A stretch of DNA of 64,000 nt from Methylobacterium sp. NMS14P (lineage in GTDB: Bacteria > Pseudomonadota > Alphaproteobacteria > Rhizobiales > Beijerinckiaceae): NCBI RefSeq assembly GCF_028583545.1, contig NZ_CP087106.1:4398501-4462500 (forward strand), written 5' to 3'. Both the position numbers and the translations under genes were made by a program. Shown here piece by piece: positions 39,539 to 49,876 of the stretch (the first letter of the stretch is position 1; each line of letters opens with the position of its first letter). A model generated the notes under the pieces. The model saw only the letters and a program-made list of their open reading frames with translations, made no database searches and was not told the origin of the DNA.

Positions 39539-40029
39539 CGGGTGCGCGCGGACTCGGCCGCCCGCTTCAGGGCGAGCACGCCGAGCGCCGCCTCGGCGGC
39601 ACCGCCGCCCTTGTTCATCTCGGCGACCCGCGCGCGGGCGAGCGCCTGCGCCTCGGTCTCGACCGTGAGGATGCCGTTGCCGAGCGGCACGCGGCGCTGC
39701 ACCGACAGGTCCATGAGCGCCCGGGCGCTCTCGCCGGCGACGATGTCGTAGTGGCCGGTCTCGCCGCGGATCACGCAGCCGAGCGCCACCACGGCGTCGT
39801 AGGCGCCCGCGTCGAGCAGGATCGCCACCGCGGCCGGGATCTCGAGGGCCCCCGGCACGGTCACCACGGTGGCCTGCGCGTCGGCGGCCGCGATCGCCGC
39901 CAGGGCGCCGGCCAGGAGTTCGTCGGCGATCGCGTCGTAGTAGCGCGCCTCGACCACGAGGATCCGGGCGCCGGCGAGCGCCGGGTCGGTGGGCTTGGGC
40001 GCCGAATCGGCGCGGGTATGGGCGACCAT
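39535..40029 (-). CDS. ribH: 6,7-dimethyl-8-ribityllumazine synthase
   Basis: 164 residues from ATG 40029. It makes the lumazine used by RibE. Conserved: [11 protein letters not shown] (after a Phe/Tyr-rich strand), [16 protein letters not shown] with the catalytic His, and [14 protein letters not shown]. The ATGA junction couples it to nusB, the order standard in alphaproteobacteria. No FMN-riboswitch-like pattern was found in the 119 nt before it. Confidence 0.95.
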   Translation of the reverse strand: MVAHTRADSAPKPTDPALAGARILVVEARYYDAIADELLAGALAAIAAADAQATVVTVPGALEIPAAVAILLDAGAYDAVVALGCVIRGETGHYDIVAGESARALMDLSVQRRVPLGNGILTVETEAQALARARVAEMNKGGGAAEAALGVLALKRAAESARTR

Positions 40030-40148
40030 GGCTCTCGTCCGGCCGGATTTTCGGGAACGGGCGGGCGGCACGTCGGGCCCCCGCACGGGGAAGGACGGTT
40101 AGACCGAAGCGGCCGGCGCCACAAGCCGCGCCTGCGCGGGACGGAAGC

Positions 40149-40736
40149 CTACCCGGCCAGCGGCGGCAGCGGCGGCGCCGCCGGCCCGTCCGTCGGCAGC
40201 GCCGTGCGGGCGACGTTCATCGTCATGGCGAGCAGCGCGTAGTAGCCGTTGATGCCGGTGAGATCGATCGCGCCCTGCTCGCCGAAGCGTGCGACCAGGG
40301 CCGCGTAGGTCGCGTCGCTCACCGCCCGATTGCGCATCAGCTCGGTCGAGAACGCGTAGGCGAGCGCCTCGTCGGCGCTCATCGTGTCGGGGCGGCGCCC
40401 CTCGGCCAGCGCCCGCGCGGTCTCGGGGGCGACCCCGGCCTCGAGGGCGATCGGGTGGTGGATCGCCCACTCGACCGGCTGGCTCCAGTCCCGCGCCACC
40501 ACCAGGATCGCGAACTCGCTGATCCGCAGCGGCAGGACGCTGCCGTAGCGCAGGTACTGGCCCATCCGGCTCGCGCACAGCATCAGCTCGGGGCTGCGCA
40601 GGAGCGGCACGAACGGTCCGAAGACCGGGACGCCGCGCTCGGCCCGGAACGCGGCCGCGGCCGCGGCCTGCGCCGGGGACAGGCTGCCGCCCGGGATTTC
40701 CGGCATGCGCTCCGCGCTGGTCTGCCCGCTGGCCAT
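40149..40736 (-). CDS. Carboxymuconolactone decarboxylase/AhpD-family protein
   Basis: 195 residues from ATG 40736. The CMD fold is seen as LPLRISEFAILVVARDWSQPVEW, with a His-rich turn AIHHPIALEAGV. The usual CxxC redox pair of AhpD is absent, so peroxidase activity is unlikely; a gamma-carboxymuconolactone decarboxylase-like role is possible. It is transcribed divergently from the SDR gene. Confidence 0.85.
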   Translation of the reverse strand: MASGQTSAERMPEIPGGSLSPAQAAAAAAFRAERGVPVFGPFVPLLRSPELMLCASRMGQYLRYGSVLPLRISEFAILVVARDWSQPVEWAIHHPIALEAGVAPETARALAEGRRPDTMSADEALAYAFSTELMRNRAVSDATYAALVARFGEQGAIDLTGINGYYALLAMTMNVARTALPTDGPAAPPLPPLAG

Positions 40737-40889
40737 GCGTGTCCCCTCCCCTGCATCCGTCCTGCATCCGCGCCGGCACGCGGCCCGCTCTGGATTTCCA
40801 GTGCCCGTGCGCCTAGACCATTGGGGCTCACCGGCACGCACCGCGCCCGACCGGGCGGCGATCCCTGAACGCCAGCGAGGCTTACGGCT

Positions 40890-41645
40890 TTGGCCCTCCC
40901 CGTCAACGAACGCCGGCGCATCATGCTGCTCACGGGCGCGAGCCGGGGCATCGGCCACGCCACCGTCAAGCGCTTCTCGGCCGCGGGCTGGCGGGTGATC
41001 ACCTGCTCGCGCCACGCCTTCCCGGAGAATTGTCCGTGGGAGATGGGCCCCGAGGATCACCTGCAGGTCGACCTCGCCGACGCGCAGGACACGGCCCGCG
41101 CCGTCGAGGAGGTTCGGGGCCGGCTCGCCGCCGAGGGCGGGGTGCTGCACGCGCTGGTCAACAATGCCGGCATCTCGCCGAAGGGGCCGGAGGGCGAGCG
41201 CCTCGGCGCGCTGGCCACCGAGTTCGACACGTGGCAGCGGGTCTTCCAGGTCAACCTCTTCGCCACGATCCTGCTGGCCCGGGGCCTGCGCGAGGAGCTC
41301 GCCCGGGCCAAGGGCTCGGTCGTCAACGTGACGTCGATCGCCGGCTCGCGCGTCCATCCCTTCGCGGGGGCGGCCTACGGCACCTCCAAGGCGGCGCTGG
41401 CGGGCCTGACCCGCGAGATGGCCGCCGATTTCGGGCCGCTCGGCGTGCGGGTGAACGCGATCTCGCCGGGCGAGATCGACACGTCGATCCTGTCGCCCGG
41501 CACCGAGAAGCTCGTCGAGCAGATCCCGCAGCGGCGGCTCGGCACGCCGGACGAGGTCGCCAAGGCGATCTACTTCCTGTGCACCGAGGCCTCCTCCTAC
41601 GTGAACGGGGCCGAACTCCACATCAACGGCGGCCAGCACGTTTGA
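40890..41645 (+). CDS. SDR-family NAD(P)-dependent oxidoreductase
   Basis: 251 residues from a TTG at 40890, with AGCGAGG 8-14 nt before it. Cofactor motif TGASRGIG, the NNAG strand motif and the catalytic triad S-Y-K in VTSIAGSR and YGTSKAAL are all present. A later ATG at 40923 would cut into the first beta-strand. Its TGA overlaps the TTG of the next gene. Substrate unknown. Confidence 0.9.
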   Translation: MALPVNERRRIMLLTGASRGIGHATVKRFSAAGWRVITCSRHAFPENCPWEMGPEDHLQVDLADAQDTARAVEEVRGRLAAEGGVLHALVNNAGISPKGPEGERLGALATEFDTWQRVFQVNLFATILLARGLREELARAKGSVVNVTSIAGSRVHPFAGAAYGTSKAALAGLTREMAADFGPLGVRVNAISPGEIDTSILSPGTEKLVEQIPQRRLGTPDEVAKAIYFLCTEASSYVNGAELHINGGQHV

Positions 41646-42853
41646 CCAGATCGGGCGCTTCCTCAGGCGCTTCCTCGGGCGCGGCGTCCGCGCGCCGGTC
41701 CCCGGCGCCGGGCCGCGGGCGGCGCGCGCTCGTCCTATGCCTCCTCGCGTGCGTCGCGCCCGTCGCGGCGGCGCGGGCCGAGCCCGGGATCCGGATCCTC
41801 GACCTGCCCTTCAAGGTGCGGGCGCTGCGCGGCTCGCGCAGCGAGGCCGCGGTCTCGGTGGCGACGTCCGGGCTCCTGCCGATCACCGGCGGCACGACAG
41901 GCGCAAAGGCCGGCGCGCAGGGTGGTGCGCAGAGCGGTGGCCGGCAGGCCGGCGACGAGGAGAGCGCGCCGATCGCCGTGGTCTGGGGCGACGACGGCGG
42001 CGCCGTGCTCGCCCTCGCCGAGGGCAGCGTCACCGTGCGACCGATCGGCAGGGAGGCGGTCGAGGGGCTGACCGCCGCCGAGACGCCGCGCGGGGCCCTG
42101 CCGGGCTCGCGCCGCGCCCTCTCGGGGCCCCTGAGCGCCTACCTCACCGGGCGCACCCGCGCCCCCGACGGCAGCGCGGCCGCCGCGGTTCTGACGATCC
42201 GCGAGCGCCAGCCGATGGCGGTGAGTACCGATCCGAAGCCCGTCCCCGTGGCCACCGTGACGGTGCCGGCGGGGGGCGAGGCGGTGTTCGCGCCCCTGCG
42301 GCCGCGCCTGCTGCGCCTTGGGGGCCGCCCGGCTCTGCTGGCGGCGACGCTCTCCGGCGCAGATGCCGGCGGCCTCGCGCTGATCGACCGGCCCGCCGGC
42401 GATCCGGGCGCTGCCTGGGCCGTCGCCGCCCGCACGCCCGCCCAGCCGGGTCCGCCCCTCAAGATCGCCGGCATCGCGGATTTCTCCGGGTCCGGCGCCA
42501 CCCAGGCCGCGACGGTCAGCGCCAAGGGCAGGCTCCAGCTCTGGACGCTGCGTCCCGACGCGATCGAGCCCGCCGGCGAGGCCGCGGGCTACGCGGCGGG
42601 CGACGGCGATTCGGATCTCGCCGTGAACGATCCGGCCGGCGGCAGCCCCGAACTCGTCCTGCCGGTGGCGGGCCGGCCGGAGATCGCCTTCGTGGCGGCC
42701 AAGGGCGGCCTGCACGAGCGCGCGCGCGTGCTCCTGCCGGCCCCCGCCGAGACCGGCATCGTCGTCCTCGGCGAGGGCGCGGCGGCACGGCTGCTCGTCG
42801 GCCTCGCCGACGGGCGCGTGGCCGTCGTGGCACCCGACGGGGGCAAGCCGTGA
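41642..42853 (+). CDS. Secreted protein of unknown function
   Basis: 403 residues from a TTG at 41642 that overlaps the SDR stop as TTGA. A hydrophobic signal peptide ([20 protein letters not shown]) lies about 30 residues in, so the mature protein is probably periplasmic. The remainder has strands with [15 protein letters not shown] repeats that hint at a beta-propeller; no named domain is recognised. The TTG start is supported by tight packing; no better start is seen. Confidence 0.6.
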   Translation: MTRSGASSGASSGAASARRSPAPGRGRRALVLCLLACVAPVAAARAEPGIRILDLPFKVRALRGSRSEAAVSVATSGLLPITGGTTGAKAGAQGGAQSGGRQAGDEESAPIAVVWGDDGGAVLALAEGSVTVRPIGREAVEGLTAAETPRGALPGSRRALSGPLSAYLTGRTRAPDGSAAAAVLTIRERQPMAVSTDPKPVPVATVTVPAGGEAVFAPLRPRLLRLGGRPALLAATLSGADAGGLALIDRPAGDPGAAWAVAARTPAQPGPPLKIAGIADFSGSGATQAATVSAKGRLQLWTLRPDAIEPAGEAAGYAAGDGDSDLAVNDPAGGSPELVLPVAGRPEIAFVAAKGGLHERARVLLPAPAETGIVVLGEGAAARLLVGLADGRVAVVAPDGGKP

Positions 42854-43374
42854 GCGCGGGCGCACCGGATCCCGACAGCCGCCTGTTCCCGGCCCGGCCC
42901 TTCGTGGGGGCGTCGATCGCGGTGATCCGCGGCGACCGGGTCCTGCTCGCGGCGCGGGCCAACGAGCCGATGCGCGGCGTCTGGACGCTGCCGGGCGGCC
43001 TCGTGGAGGCGGGCGAATCCCTGGCCGAGGCGGCCCTGCGCGAACTGTCCGAGGAGGTCGGCCTGCTCGCGGAAGTGGTCGGCGTGCTCTCGCCCACCGA
43101 GATCATCGTCCGCGACGAGGCCGGCCGGGCCCGGCATCACTACGTCGTCCACCCGCACGCCGCCCTGTGGCGCGGCGGCGAGCCCGTTGCCGGTCCCGAG
43201 GCCCTGGGCACCCGGTGGGCGACGCTCGCGGAGGTCGCGACCCTTCCGACCACCCCCGGCTTGGTCGACACCCTGCGCGAGGCCTTCGCGCGGGTGGCGG
43301 CCCGGGGCGCGGACGGGAGCGCGGACGGGGGCCCGGACCGCGCAGGGATGCAGGGCGAGGGGGCGACGGCGTGA
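42850..43374 (+). CDS. Nudix hydrolase
   Basis: 174 residues from a GTG at 42850 overlapping the previous stop as GTGA. The Nudix box [21 protein letters not shown] is complete (G-x5-E-x7-REUXEEXGU), so diphosphate hydrolysis is expected. A 25-residue Gly/Asp-rich tail closes it. The nucleotide-derivative substrate is not shown. Part of a tightly packed plus-strand set. Confidence 0.9.
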   Translation: MSAGAPDPDSRLFPARPFVGASIAVIRGDRVLLAARANEPMRGVWTLPGGLVEAGESLAEAALRELSEEVGLLAEVVGVLSPTEIIVRDEAGRARHHYVVHPHAALWRGGEPVAGPEALGTRWATLAEVATLPTTPGLVDTLREAFARVAARGADGSADGGPDRAGMQGEGATA

Positions 43375-43847
43375 GGCGCCCCACGACCCTCCTGTGCCTG
43401 CTGGCGCTCCCGTCCCTGCTGGTGCTCCTGGCCGGCCCGGTCTCCGCGCCGGCCCAGGCGCAGCAGCGCTCCGGCCGGAGCGGCGCGCCCGCCAAGGAAG
43501 CCGCGAAGGAGCCACCCAAGGAGGCGACCGCCCCCGCGGACGTGCCCGCGCCCTACGACCGCGACCTGATGCGCATGTCCGAGATCATCGGCGCCCTGGC
43601 GTTCCTGCGGAACCTCTGCGCGGCCCCGGACGCGGCCGACTGGCCGGCGCGCATGAAGGCGCTGATCGACTCTGAGGGCGTGACCCCGGCCCGCCGCGAC
43701 AGGCTGGCCGGCGCCTACAACCGCGGCTACCGCGGCTACGCGCTGACCTACCGGGTCTGCACGCCCGCGGCCCACGAGGCGGCCGCCCGGTACGTCGCCG
43801 AGGGCGACCGGCTGTCGCACGCCCTGGCCGGGCGTTTCGGAGGGTGA
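43371..43847 (+). CDS. TIGR02301-family secreted protein
   Basis: 158 residues from GTG 43371, again overlapping the previous stop as GTGA. A signal peptide ([20 protein letters not shown]) is followed by a Lys/Pro-rich linker, then the family core [18 protein letters not shown], ending [19 protein letters not shown] with two conserved cysteines. Found throughout Hyphomicrobiales with unknown function. Confidence 0.85.
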   Translation: MRRPTTLLCLLALPSLLVLLAGPVSAPAQAQQRSGRSGAPAKEAAKEPPKEATAPADVPAPYDRDLMRMSEIIGALAFLRNLCAAPDAADWPARMKALIDSEGVTPARRDRLAGAYNRGYRGYALTYRVCTPAAHEAAARYVAEGDRLSHALAGRFGG

Positions 43848-44006
43848 TGCAGGCGCAACACACGGGGCGGCGATGCCGGCGAAACATCGGATTTGAGCGC
43901 CCGCGTTAACCGATCCGAAATTCTCGGCTGGCCGAGCCGCCGGGACCTGCTTATCATCCATTGCGTCCGCCGGGCCCCGTGTCCGGCGCAATGGAAGTAT
44001 CCGGCC

Positions 44007-44261
44007 ATGCAGCACAGCTCTCACACCGCCCCCATCGAGGTCGATGTCGAGGAGAAACGCGTCGCGCTGAGTTACGTCTCGGAAGCGTTCGCGGAAGGCT
44101 GCCTGGATGGACTCGACGGTGACTGCATGGCCCAGGCCGCCCTGTTCGCGGCCTTTCAGGAACTGGTGACGACGTACGGTGAGGAGGCCACGGCCCGCTA
44201 CGCGGAGGGATTCCCGGAGCGCATCCGCGGGGGCGCCTTCACCACGACGCTCCAGCATTGA
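44007..44261 (+). CDS. Small acidic protein of unknown function
   Basis: 84 residues from ATG 44007, MQHSSHTAPIEVDVEEKR, with helical CLDGLDGDCMAQAALFAAF. No domain is recognised. Upstream frame from 43893 reads through an intergenic region and was rejected. It lies between the TIGR02301 gene and ygfZ. Confidence 0.55.
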   Translation: MQHSSHTAPIEVDVEEKRVALSYVSEAFAEGCLDGLDGDCMAQAALFAAFQELVTTYGEEATARYAEGFPERIRGGAFTTTLQH

Positions 44262-44362
44262 GCGCGTGAGCGCGGACGGTTGAGGCGCGGGCGGTCAACG
44301 ACTACGTCCGAGGTCCGCGGCCCGGCCTGCCGGACCGCCCGCGCCCCGAGGAATCGCCGCCC

Positions 44363-45214
44363 ATGCCCGTCGCCCTGCTGCCGGATCGCGCCCTCGTCAC
44401 CGTCACCGGACCGGACGCCACGACGCTGCTCCAGGGCGTCCTGACCTGCAATGTCGAGACGCTCCAGCCCGGTGAGGCGCGCCTCGGCGCCCTGCTCGCG
44501 CCGCAGGGCAAGATCCTGTTCGATTTCCTGGTCTCGCGGATCCCGGACGGCTTCCGGTTCGACGTGCTGGCCGACAGGGCCGCGGACCTCGCCAAGCGCC
44601 TGACACTCTATCGCCTGCGCGCGCAGGCGACCATCGCGGTCGACCCGACCGTCGCGGTCGCGGCGGCCTGGGCCGGTGCCACCCCGCCGGCCGCGGAGGC
44701 TCTGGCCGATTCCCGCGCGACCGATCTCGGCGCCCGCCTCTACGCCGCCGCGGGCGCCTTCTCGGCGGACGCGACCGAGGCCGACTACCACGCGCACCGG
44801 ATCGGCCTCGGCGTGCCCGAGGGCGGCCGCGACTTCGCCTTCGGCGACGCCTTCCCGCACGAGGCGCTGATGGATCAGCTCGGCGGCGTCGACTTCCGCA
44901 AGGGCTGCTACGTCGGCCAGGAGGTGGTCTCGCGGATGCAGCACCGGGGCACGGCCCGGACCCGCATCCTGGCCGCAGCCTACCCGGACGCCGCGCCCGC
45001 GCCCGGCACCGAGATCACGGCGGGCGGCAAGGTGCTCGGCACCGCGGGCAGCGCCGCGGGAAACCGTGGCCTCGCCACGGTCCGCCTCGACCGCCTGGGC
45101 GACGCGCTGGCCTCCGGCGAGACCCCGCGCGCGGGCGACCGCCCCGTGACGCTGGAGCGCCCCGCCTGCGCCAGCTTCGCGATGCCGGACGCGGCGACGC
45201 GCGCGGCCGAGTAG
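44363..45214 (+). CDS. ygfZ: Folate-binding protein YgfZ (GcvT-like)
   Basis: 283 residues. Tetrahydrofolate-binding GcvT-like fold with the YgfZ hallmark KGCYVGQEVVSRMQHRG near residue 180. It helps maintain Fe-S enzymes. ATG 44363 is in a proper context, preceded by a CCCGAGG-like site. Neighbours: divergent from nothing, tag follows after 137 nt. Confidence 0.94.
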   Translation: MPVALLPDRALVTVTGPDATTLLQGVLTCNVETLQPGEARLGALLAPQGKILFDFLVSRIPDGFRFDVLADRAADLAKRLTLYRLRAQATIAVDPTVAVAAAWAGATPPAAEALADSRATDLGARLYAAAGAFSADATEADYHAHRIGLGVPEGGRDFAFGDAFPHEALMDQLGGVDFRKGCYVGQEVVSRMQHRGTARTRILAAAYPDAAPAPGTEITAGGKVLGTAGSAAGNRGLATVRLDRLGDALASGETPRAGDRPVTLERPACASFAMPDAATRAAE

Positions 45215-45351
45215 GAGCGCGCGGCGGCGCGCAGGCTCGGCGGGGGGTGCCGCGGCTCGTCCCCGCAGCGCCGCAGCGGCCGCCGAGGCCGGTCCGCGCG
45301 GTCCCCGCCCCGGCGGTGGCGTTCCGCTCCTGTTCTCGTTAACGTCGCCGC

Positions 45352-45966
45352 ATGTCCGAGACCGGCCTCATCGACCATCCCGACGGCTGCCCGCGCTGCT
45401 GGTGGGCCGGGCTCGACCCGCTCTACGTCGCCTATCACGACACCGAGTGGGGCGTGCCCGAGCATGACGGCCGCGCCCTCTACGAGAAGCTGATCCTCGA
45501 CGGCTTCCAGGCCGGCCTGTCGTGGATCACCATCCTGCGCCGCCGGGACGGGTTCCGCGACGCCTTCGCGGATTTCGATCCCGAGCGGATCGCCCGCTTC
45601 ACCGAGGCGGACGTCGCGCGGCTGATGGCCGACACCCGCATCATCCGCAACCGCGCCAAGATCCAGGGTACCGTCGCGGGCGCCCGGGCTTGGCTGCGGA
45701 TCGAGGAGCGCGGCCCCGGCTTCGCGCGCTTCCTCTGGGACTTCGTCGACGGCCGGCCGGTCCAGGGCACCGCCCGGACCCGCGCGGAGATCGCCACCGA
45801 GACGCCGGTCTCCCGGGCGATCGGGAAGGCCCTGAAGGCGGAGGGCTTCTCCTTCTGCGGGCCGACCATCGTGCACGCCTTCATGCAGGCGGTGGGCATG
45901 GTCAACGATCACCTCGTCGGCTGCCACCGGCACGGGCCCTGCGCCGAGTTGGGCCGGCCCCGGTGA
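45352..45966 (+). CDS. tag: DNA-3-methyladenine glycosylase I
   Basis: 204 residues. Zinc-binding cysteines and histidines at the ends (CPRCWWAG near residue 14; HLVGCHRHGPC near the C-terminus) and YHDTEWGVPEHD early, plus GLSWITILRRRDGFRDAF, are diagnostic. It removes 3-methyladenine from DNA. Its TGA overlaps the GTG of the HD gene. Confidence 0.95.
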   Translation: MSETGLIDHPDGCPRCWWAGLDPLYVAYHDTEWGVPEHDGRALYEKLILDGFQAGLSWITILRRRDGFRDAFADFDPERIARFTEADVARLMADTRIIRNRAKIQGTVAGARAWLRIEERGPGFARFLWDFVDGRPVQGTARTRAEIATETPVSRAIGKALKAEGFSFCGPTIVHAFMQAVGMVNDHLVGCHRHGPCAELGRPR

Positions 45967-46553
45967 GCGCGCCGCCGCGCGCGTGGCAGCGCATGCTCTC
46001 CGGCCGGCGCCTCGACCTCCTCGACCCGGCGCCCGGGGATATCGAGATCGCCGACATCGCCCACGGCCTCGCCCGGGTCGCGCGCTGGAACGGCCAGACC
46101 CGCGGGCCGCACGTCTTCTCGGTGGCCCAGCACAGCCTGCTGGTCGAGGCGGTGGGCCGCCACCTCGAACCCGGCTGCACCGACCGGGACGGGCTCGAGC
46201 TGCTCCTGCACGACGCGCCGGAATACGTGGTCGGCGACATCATCTCGCCGCTCAAGGCCGCCATCGGCGACGCCTATCGCGGCGTCGAGCTGCGCCTGCT
46301 CGCGGCGGTGCGCCGCCGCTTCGGCCTGACCGCCCCGTCGCCCGCGCTCGCCCGTCTCGTGAAGCGGGCCGACCGGATCGCCGCCCATGTCGAGGCGGTG
46401 CGCCTCGCCGGCTTCGCCCACGAGGAGGCCGAGCGCTATTTCGGCCCCTCGGTCGACCTGCCCGCGCCGGTGCCGGCCCTGGCCGAGCCGTGGCCGACCG
46501 CCGAGGCCGAGGCGCGATTCCTCGCGCGCTTCGCCGCCCTGTCTCCGCCCTGA
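45963..46553 (+). CDS. HD-domain hydrolase (YfbR-like)
   Basis: 196 residues from GTG 45963, overlapping the tag stop as GTGA. HD motif ligands are seen in VAQHSLLVEAV and ELLLHDAPEYVVGD, then HAxR-like helices. It resembles nucleoside 5'-monophosphate phosphatases, so base-salvage or damage-linked nucleotide clearance with Tag is possible but inferred. Confidence 0.85.
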   Translation: MSAPPRAWQRMLSGRRLDLLDPAPGDIEIADIAHGLARVARWNGQTRGPHVFSVAQHSLLVEAVGRHLEPGCTDRDGLELLLHDAPEYVVGDIISPLKAAIGDAYRGVELRLLAAVRRRFGLTAPSPALARLVKRADRIAAHVEAVRLAGFAHEEAERYFGPSVDLPAPVPALAEPWPTAEAEARFLARFAALSPP

Positions 46554-46603
46554 CGGATCTCCGCCCTCGATCCGTCACGATCGCAGGTCACTGGCGCCCC
46601 ACC

Positions 46604-47116
46604 ATGCCGACCCTCCACGTCTGTCCGCTCTCGCGCCTGCCCGAGACCGTCGCCGCCACCGGCGCGAGCCACGTGCTCACGCTGATCAATGTCGGCACGC
46701 CGCTGGAGCGGCCGGCCGTGATCGACGCCGGGAACCACGTCGTCATCGGGGTCAGCGACATCGCGGCGGCCCGGGACGGGCACGTTTTGCCGGCTGAAGA
46801 ACACGTGGCCCGTGTCCTCGACTTCGTCCGGACCTGGCCGCGGGAGAAGCCGCTGGTGATCCACTGCTACGCCGGGATCAGCCGCTCGACGGCCGCCGCC
46901 TACATCGCGGCCTGCGCGCTGGCGCCGGAGCGCGACGAGGCGGCGATCGCCGACGCCCTGCGGGCCGCCTCGCCCTCGGCGACGCCCAACCCCCTGTTCG
47001 TGGCGATCGCCGACCGGATGCTCGACCGCGACGGCCGCATGGTCGCGGCGATCGCCCGCATCGGCCGCGGCGCCGACGCCTTCGAGGGCACGCCGTTCAC
47101 CCTCGCGCTGGCGTGA
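46604..47116 (+). CDS. Tyrosine phosphatase-like protein
   Basis: 170 residues from ATG 46604. The C-x5-R active-site loop [13 protein letters not shown] is complete, with an upstream aspartate-bearing loop. It resembles cytosolic cysteine phosphatases that are predicted in alphaproteobacteria; substrates unknown. It lies 50 nt after the HD gene. Confidence 0.8.
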   Translation: MPTLHVCPLSRLPETVAATGASHVLTLINVGTPLERPAVIDAGNHVVIGVSDIAAARDGHVLPAEEHVARVLDFVRTWPREKPLVIHCYAGISRSTAAAYIAACALAPERDEAAIADALRAASPSATPNPLFVAIADRMLDRDGRMVAAIARIGRGADAFEGTPFTLALA

Positions 47117-47253
47117 ACCAATCAGGCGCCAAGTGTGGCGCAAACGCCGCCGCTCGCGTCCAAAACGGTGCGGACCCGGCCGACGGACGGCCCCCCTGGG
47201 TTGTGGCCACCGGGGATCGCGCCGTACAACCACCCCCAAAGGATGTATCTGGG

Positions 47254-47514
47254 ATGAGTGCGAGCAGACCCGAGGTGGCTCCCGCCGCCGGCGACCTGCC
47301 CTTCGAGAAGGCGCTGGAACAGCTCGAGGAAATCGTCCGCCGGCTCGAGCGCGGCGACGTGCCGCTCGACGAATCGGTGGCGATCTACGAGCGCGGCGAG
47401 GTGCTGAAGAAGCATTGCGAGGCGCTGCTGAAGCGGGCCGAGGCGCGGATCCAGCGGATCACGCTGGGCTCCGACGGGCGGCCCGAGGGCGTCGCCCCGC
47501 TCGACATGTCCTGA
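47254..47514 (+). CDS. xseB: Exodeoxyribonuclease VII small subunit
   Basis: 86 residues. XseB core [34 protein letters not shown]. It joins XseA (not here) to degrade single-stranded DNA. The xseB-dxs pairing is common in alphaproteobacteria. ATG 47254 follows GGGATG. Confidence 0.94.
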   Translation: MSASRPEVAPAAGDLPFEKALEQLEEIVRRLERGDVPLDESVAIYERGEVLKKHCEALLKRAEARIQRITLGSDGRPEGVAPLDMS

Positions 47515-47557
47515 GGCTCGGCGGTCGAACCGATCCCATCCGTTAGAGGTTGATGCC

Positions 47558-49552
47558 GTGGCGATTACCCCCGAGCAGAGTGCACTTCTCGACCGCGTTC
47601 CGTCTCCTTCGGCGCTGCGGCGTCTTCCGGAGTCGGATCTTCAGGCTGTGGCGGACGCGGTGCGCGCCGAGATGATCGACGCGGTCTCGATCACCGGCGG
47701 CCATCTCGGCTCGGGGCTCGGCGTGGTCGAGCTGACGGTGGCGCTGCACCACGTGTTCGACACCCCCGACGACCGCATCGTCTGGGACGTCGGCCACCAG
47801 TGCTACCCGCACAAGATCCTCACCGAGCGCCGCGACCGCATCCGCACGCTGCGCCAGGGCGGCGGCCTGTCGGGCTTCACCAAGCGGAGCGAGAGCGTCT
47901 ACGACCCCTTCGGCGCCGCCCACTCCTCCACGTCGATCTCGGCAGCCCTCGGCATGGCGGTCGCCCGCGACCTCGACAACGCCACCGCCAAGCAGAAGAA
48001 CCGCCCGCTCAAGCGCCGCAACGCCATCGCGGTCATCGGCGACGGCTCGATGTCGGCCGGCATGGCCTACGAGGCCCTCAACAACGCCGGCGCCCTGCAC
48101 TCGCGCCTGATCGTCATCCTCAACGACAACGACATGTCGATCGCGCCCCCCGTCGGCGCCATGTCGGCCTACCTCGCGCGCCTCGCCTCGGGCGGCGCCT
48201 ACCAGTCCCTGCGCGAGACCGCCAAGCAGCTCGGCAAGCTCCTGCCCAAGGCGCTCTACCAGCGCGCCGCCGCGGCCGAGGAGTACGCCCGCTCGCTGGT
48301 GGTCGGCGGCGGCACCATGTTCGAGGAGATGGGCTTCCACTACGTCGGCCCGGTCGACGGGCACAACCTCGACCACCTGCTGCCGGTACTCAAGAACGTC
48401 CGCGACGCCGAGCACGGCCCGATCCTGCTCCACGTCGTCACCCAGAAGGGCAAGGGCTACGCGCCGGCGGAAGCCAGCGCCGACCGCTACCACGGCGTGG
48501 TCAAGTTCGACGTGGTCTCGGGCGTCCAGGCCAAGGCCAAGCCGAACGCGCCGGCCTACACGCGGGTGTTCGGCGAGAGCCTGATCAAGGCGGCCGACGC
48601 CGACGACAAGGTCGTGGCGATCACCGCGGCGATGCCGGGGGGCACCGGCATCGACCTGTTCGGCAAGGCGCACCCGGACAAGACCTTCGACGTCGGCATC
48701 GCCGAGCAGCACGCGGTGACGTTCGCGGGCGGCCTGGCGACCGAGGGCTACCGGCCGTTCGTGGCGATCTACTCGACCTTCCTGCAGCGGGCCTACGATC
48801 AGGTCGTGCACGACGTGGCGCTGCAGAACCTGCCCGTGCGGTTCTGCCTGGACCGGGCGGGCCTGGTCGGCGCCGACGGGGCGACGCACGCGGGCGCGTT
48901 CGACCTGGCCTACCTGTGCTGCCTGCCGAACATGACCGTGATGGCGGCCTCCGACGAGGCCGAGCTGGTGCACATGGTGGCGACGGCCCACGCGCACGAC
49001 ACGGGCCCGATCGCGCTGCGCTACCCGCGCGGCGAGGGTGTCGGCGTCGAGCTTCCGGAGCGGGGCGAGGCGCTGGCGATCGGCAAGGGCCGGGTGGTGC
49101 GGCGGGACGCGGAGGCGCGGGTGGCGCTCCTGTCGCTCGGCACGCGGCTGTCGGAGGCCTTGAAGGCGGCCGACACGCTGGCGGAGCAGGGCGTGGCGGT
49201 GACGGTGGCGGACGCGCGGTTCGCCAAGCCGCTGGACGAGGCGCTGATCCTGGATCTGGCGCGCGACCACGAGGTTCTGCTGACGATCGAGGAGGGCTCG
49301 CGGGGCGGGTTCGGCGCGATGGTGCTGCACCTGCTGGCCGAGCGGGGCGCGCTGGACGCGGGCGGCGTGCGGGTGCGAACGCTGACGCTGCCGGACAGCT
49401 ACCAGGACCACGACAGCCCCGAGAAGATGTACGCCGAGGCCGGACTCGACGCCAAGACCATCGTCAGGACCGCCCTCGACACACTGCCGGCGGCCTCCGG
49501 CAAGGCCGAGGCGGCGAGCAACGTGGTGAGCGTGCGCCGGCGCCCGCGCTGA
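47558..49552 (+). CDS. dxs: 1-deoxy-D-xylulose-5-phosphate synthase
   Basis: 664 residues from GTG 47558. First enzyme of the MEP isoprenoid path. TPP-binding motif [17 protein letters not shown], then [13 protein letters not shown]; early GGHLGSGLG with catalytic His. It starts 43 nt after xseB. Its C-terminal 25 residues are a short basic extension. A dispersed repeat follows the stop. Confidence 0.97.
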   Translation: MAITPEQSALLDRVPSPSALRRLPESDLQAVADAVRAEMIDAVSITGGHLGSGLGVVELTVALHHVFDTPDDRIVWDVGHQCYPHKILTERRDRIRTLRQGGGLSGFTKRSESVYDPFGAAHSSTSISAALGMAVARDLDNATAKQKNRPLKRRNAIAVIGDGSMSAGMAYEALNNAGALHSRLIVILNDNDMSIAPPVGAMSAYLARLASGGAYQSLRETAKQLGKLLPKALYQRAAAAEEYARSLVVGGGTMFEEMGFHYVGPVDGHNLDHLLPVLKNVRDAEHGPILLHVVTQKGKGYAPAEASADRYHGVVKFDVVSGVQAKAKPNAPAYTRVFGESLIKAADADDKVVAITAAMPGGTGIDLFGKAHPDKTFDVGIAEQHAVTFAGGLATEGYRPFVAIYSTFLQRAYDQVVHDVALQNLPVRFCLDRAGLVGADGATHAGAFDLAYLCCLPNMTVMAASDEAELVHMVATAHAHDTGPIALRYPRGEGVGVELPERGEALAIGKGRVVRRDAEARVALLSLGTRLSEALKAADTLAEQGVAVTVADARFAKPLDEALILDLARDHEVLLTIEEGSRGGFGAMVLHLLAERGALDAGGVRVRTLTLPDSYQDHDSPEKMYAEAGLDAKTIVRTALDTLPAASGKAEAASNVVSVRRRPR

Positions 49553-49612
49553 CGCCGCGGAAAACGCGCCCTCCCGCGCTCGCTCCGTTCCCCGTCGATG
49601 TGTTCGGACCTC

Positions 49613-49705
49613 CGTCTTTGCGAGCGGAGCGAAGCAATCCGGGGCAGCGCGGCGCGCACCAGCGTCGCGCCGACCTTGGGTCACTTCGGTCCGCTCGTGA
49701 TGACG
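49613..49705. repeat. Dispersed palindromic repeat, copy C
   Basis: 93 nt. Left arm TTTGCGAGCGGAGCGAAGCA then ATCC matches copy A nearly perfectly. Right arm GGGTCACTTCGGTCCGCTCG then TGATGACG matches copy B's right arm better. Lies just after the dxs stop. Confidence 0.65.
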
Positions 49706-49834
49706 GAGAGGACACTCTAACCAAAGCCTCGAGACGGAAACGGCATCCCGTCTCTTCCTGAAGTGCCGGAGCGTGGCACAGGCCTCGAAGCATCCTCCAG
49801 AGGTCGCGCGATCCGTGGAGATCTCTTCCGGTGC

Positions 49835-49872
49835 GGTTTCGGCGCACCCCAGGATGCGGGTGCGCCGAAACC
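49835..49872. terminator. 15-bp hairpin at the 3' end of the dehydrogenase gene
   Basis: GGTTTCGGCGCACCC (49835-49849) pairs perfectly with 49858-49872, loop 8 nt. It ends 4 nt from the stop codon of the minus-strand gene. There is no T run, so it may stabilise the message rather than terminate it. Confidence 0.5.
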
Positions 49873-49876
49873 GACC

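Larger units (their letters stand above)
49553..49876. other. Gap without a gene
   Basis: 324 nt between the convergent dxs and dehydrogenase genes. It holds repeat copy C (49613-49705) and the hairpin at 49835-49872. No coding frame is convincing. Confidence 0.5.

Noticed and set aside
39535..40148. FMN riboswitch before ribH
   Set aside because: The 119 nt before ribH lack the conserved FMN-element strings such as AGGGCGGGGTGAA; the ribD start overlaps nrdR, so no leader is available there either.
47543..49684. A 713-codon open frame opposite dxs
   Set aside because: Composition artefact in high-GC DNA; the plus frame has the full Dxs motifs and the antisense frame has none.
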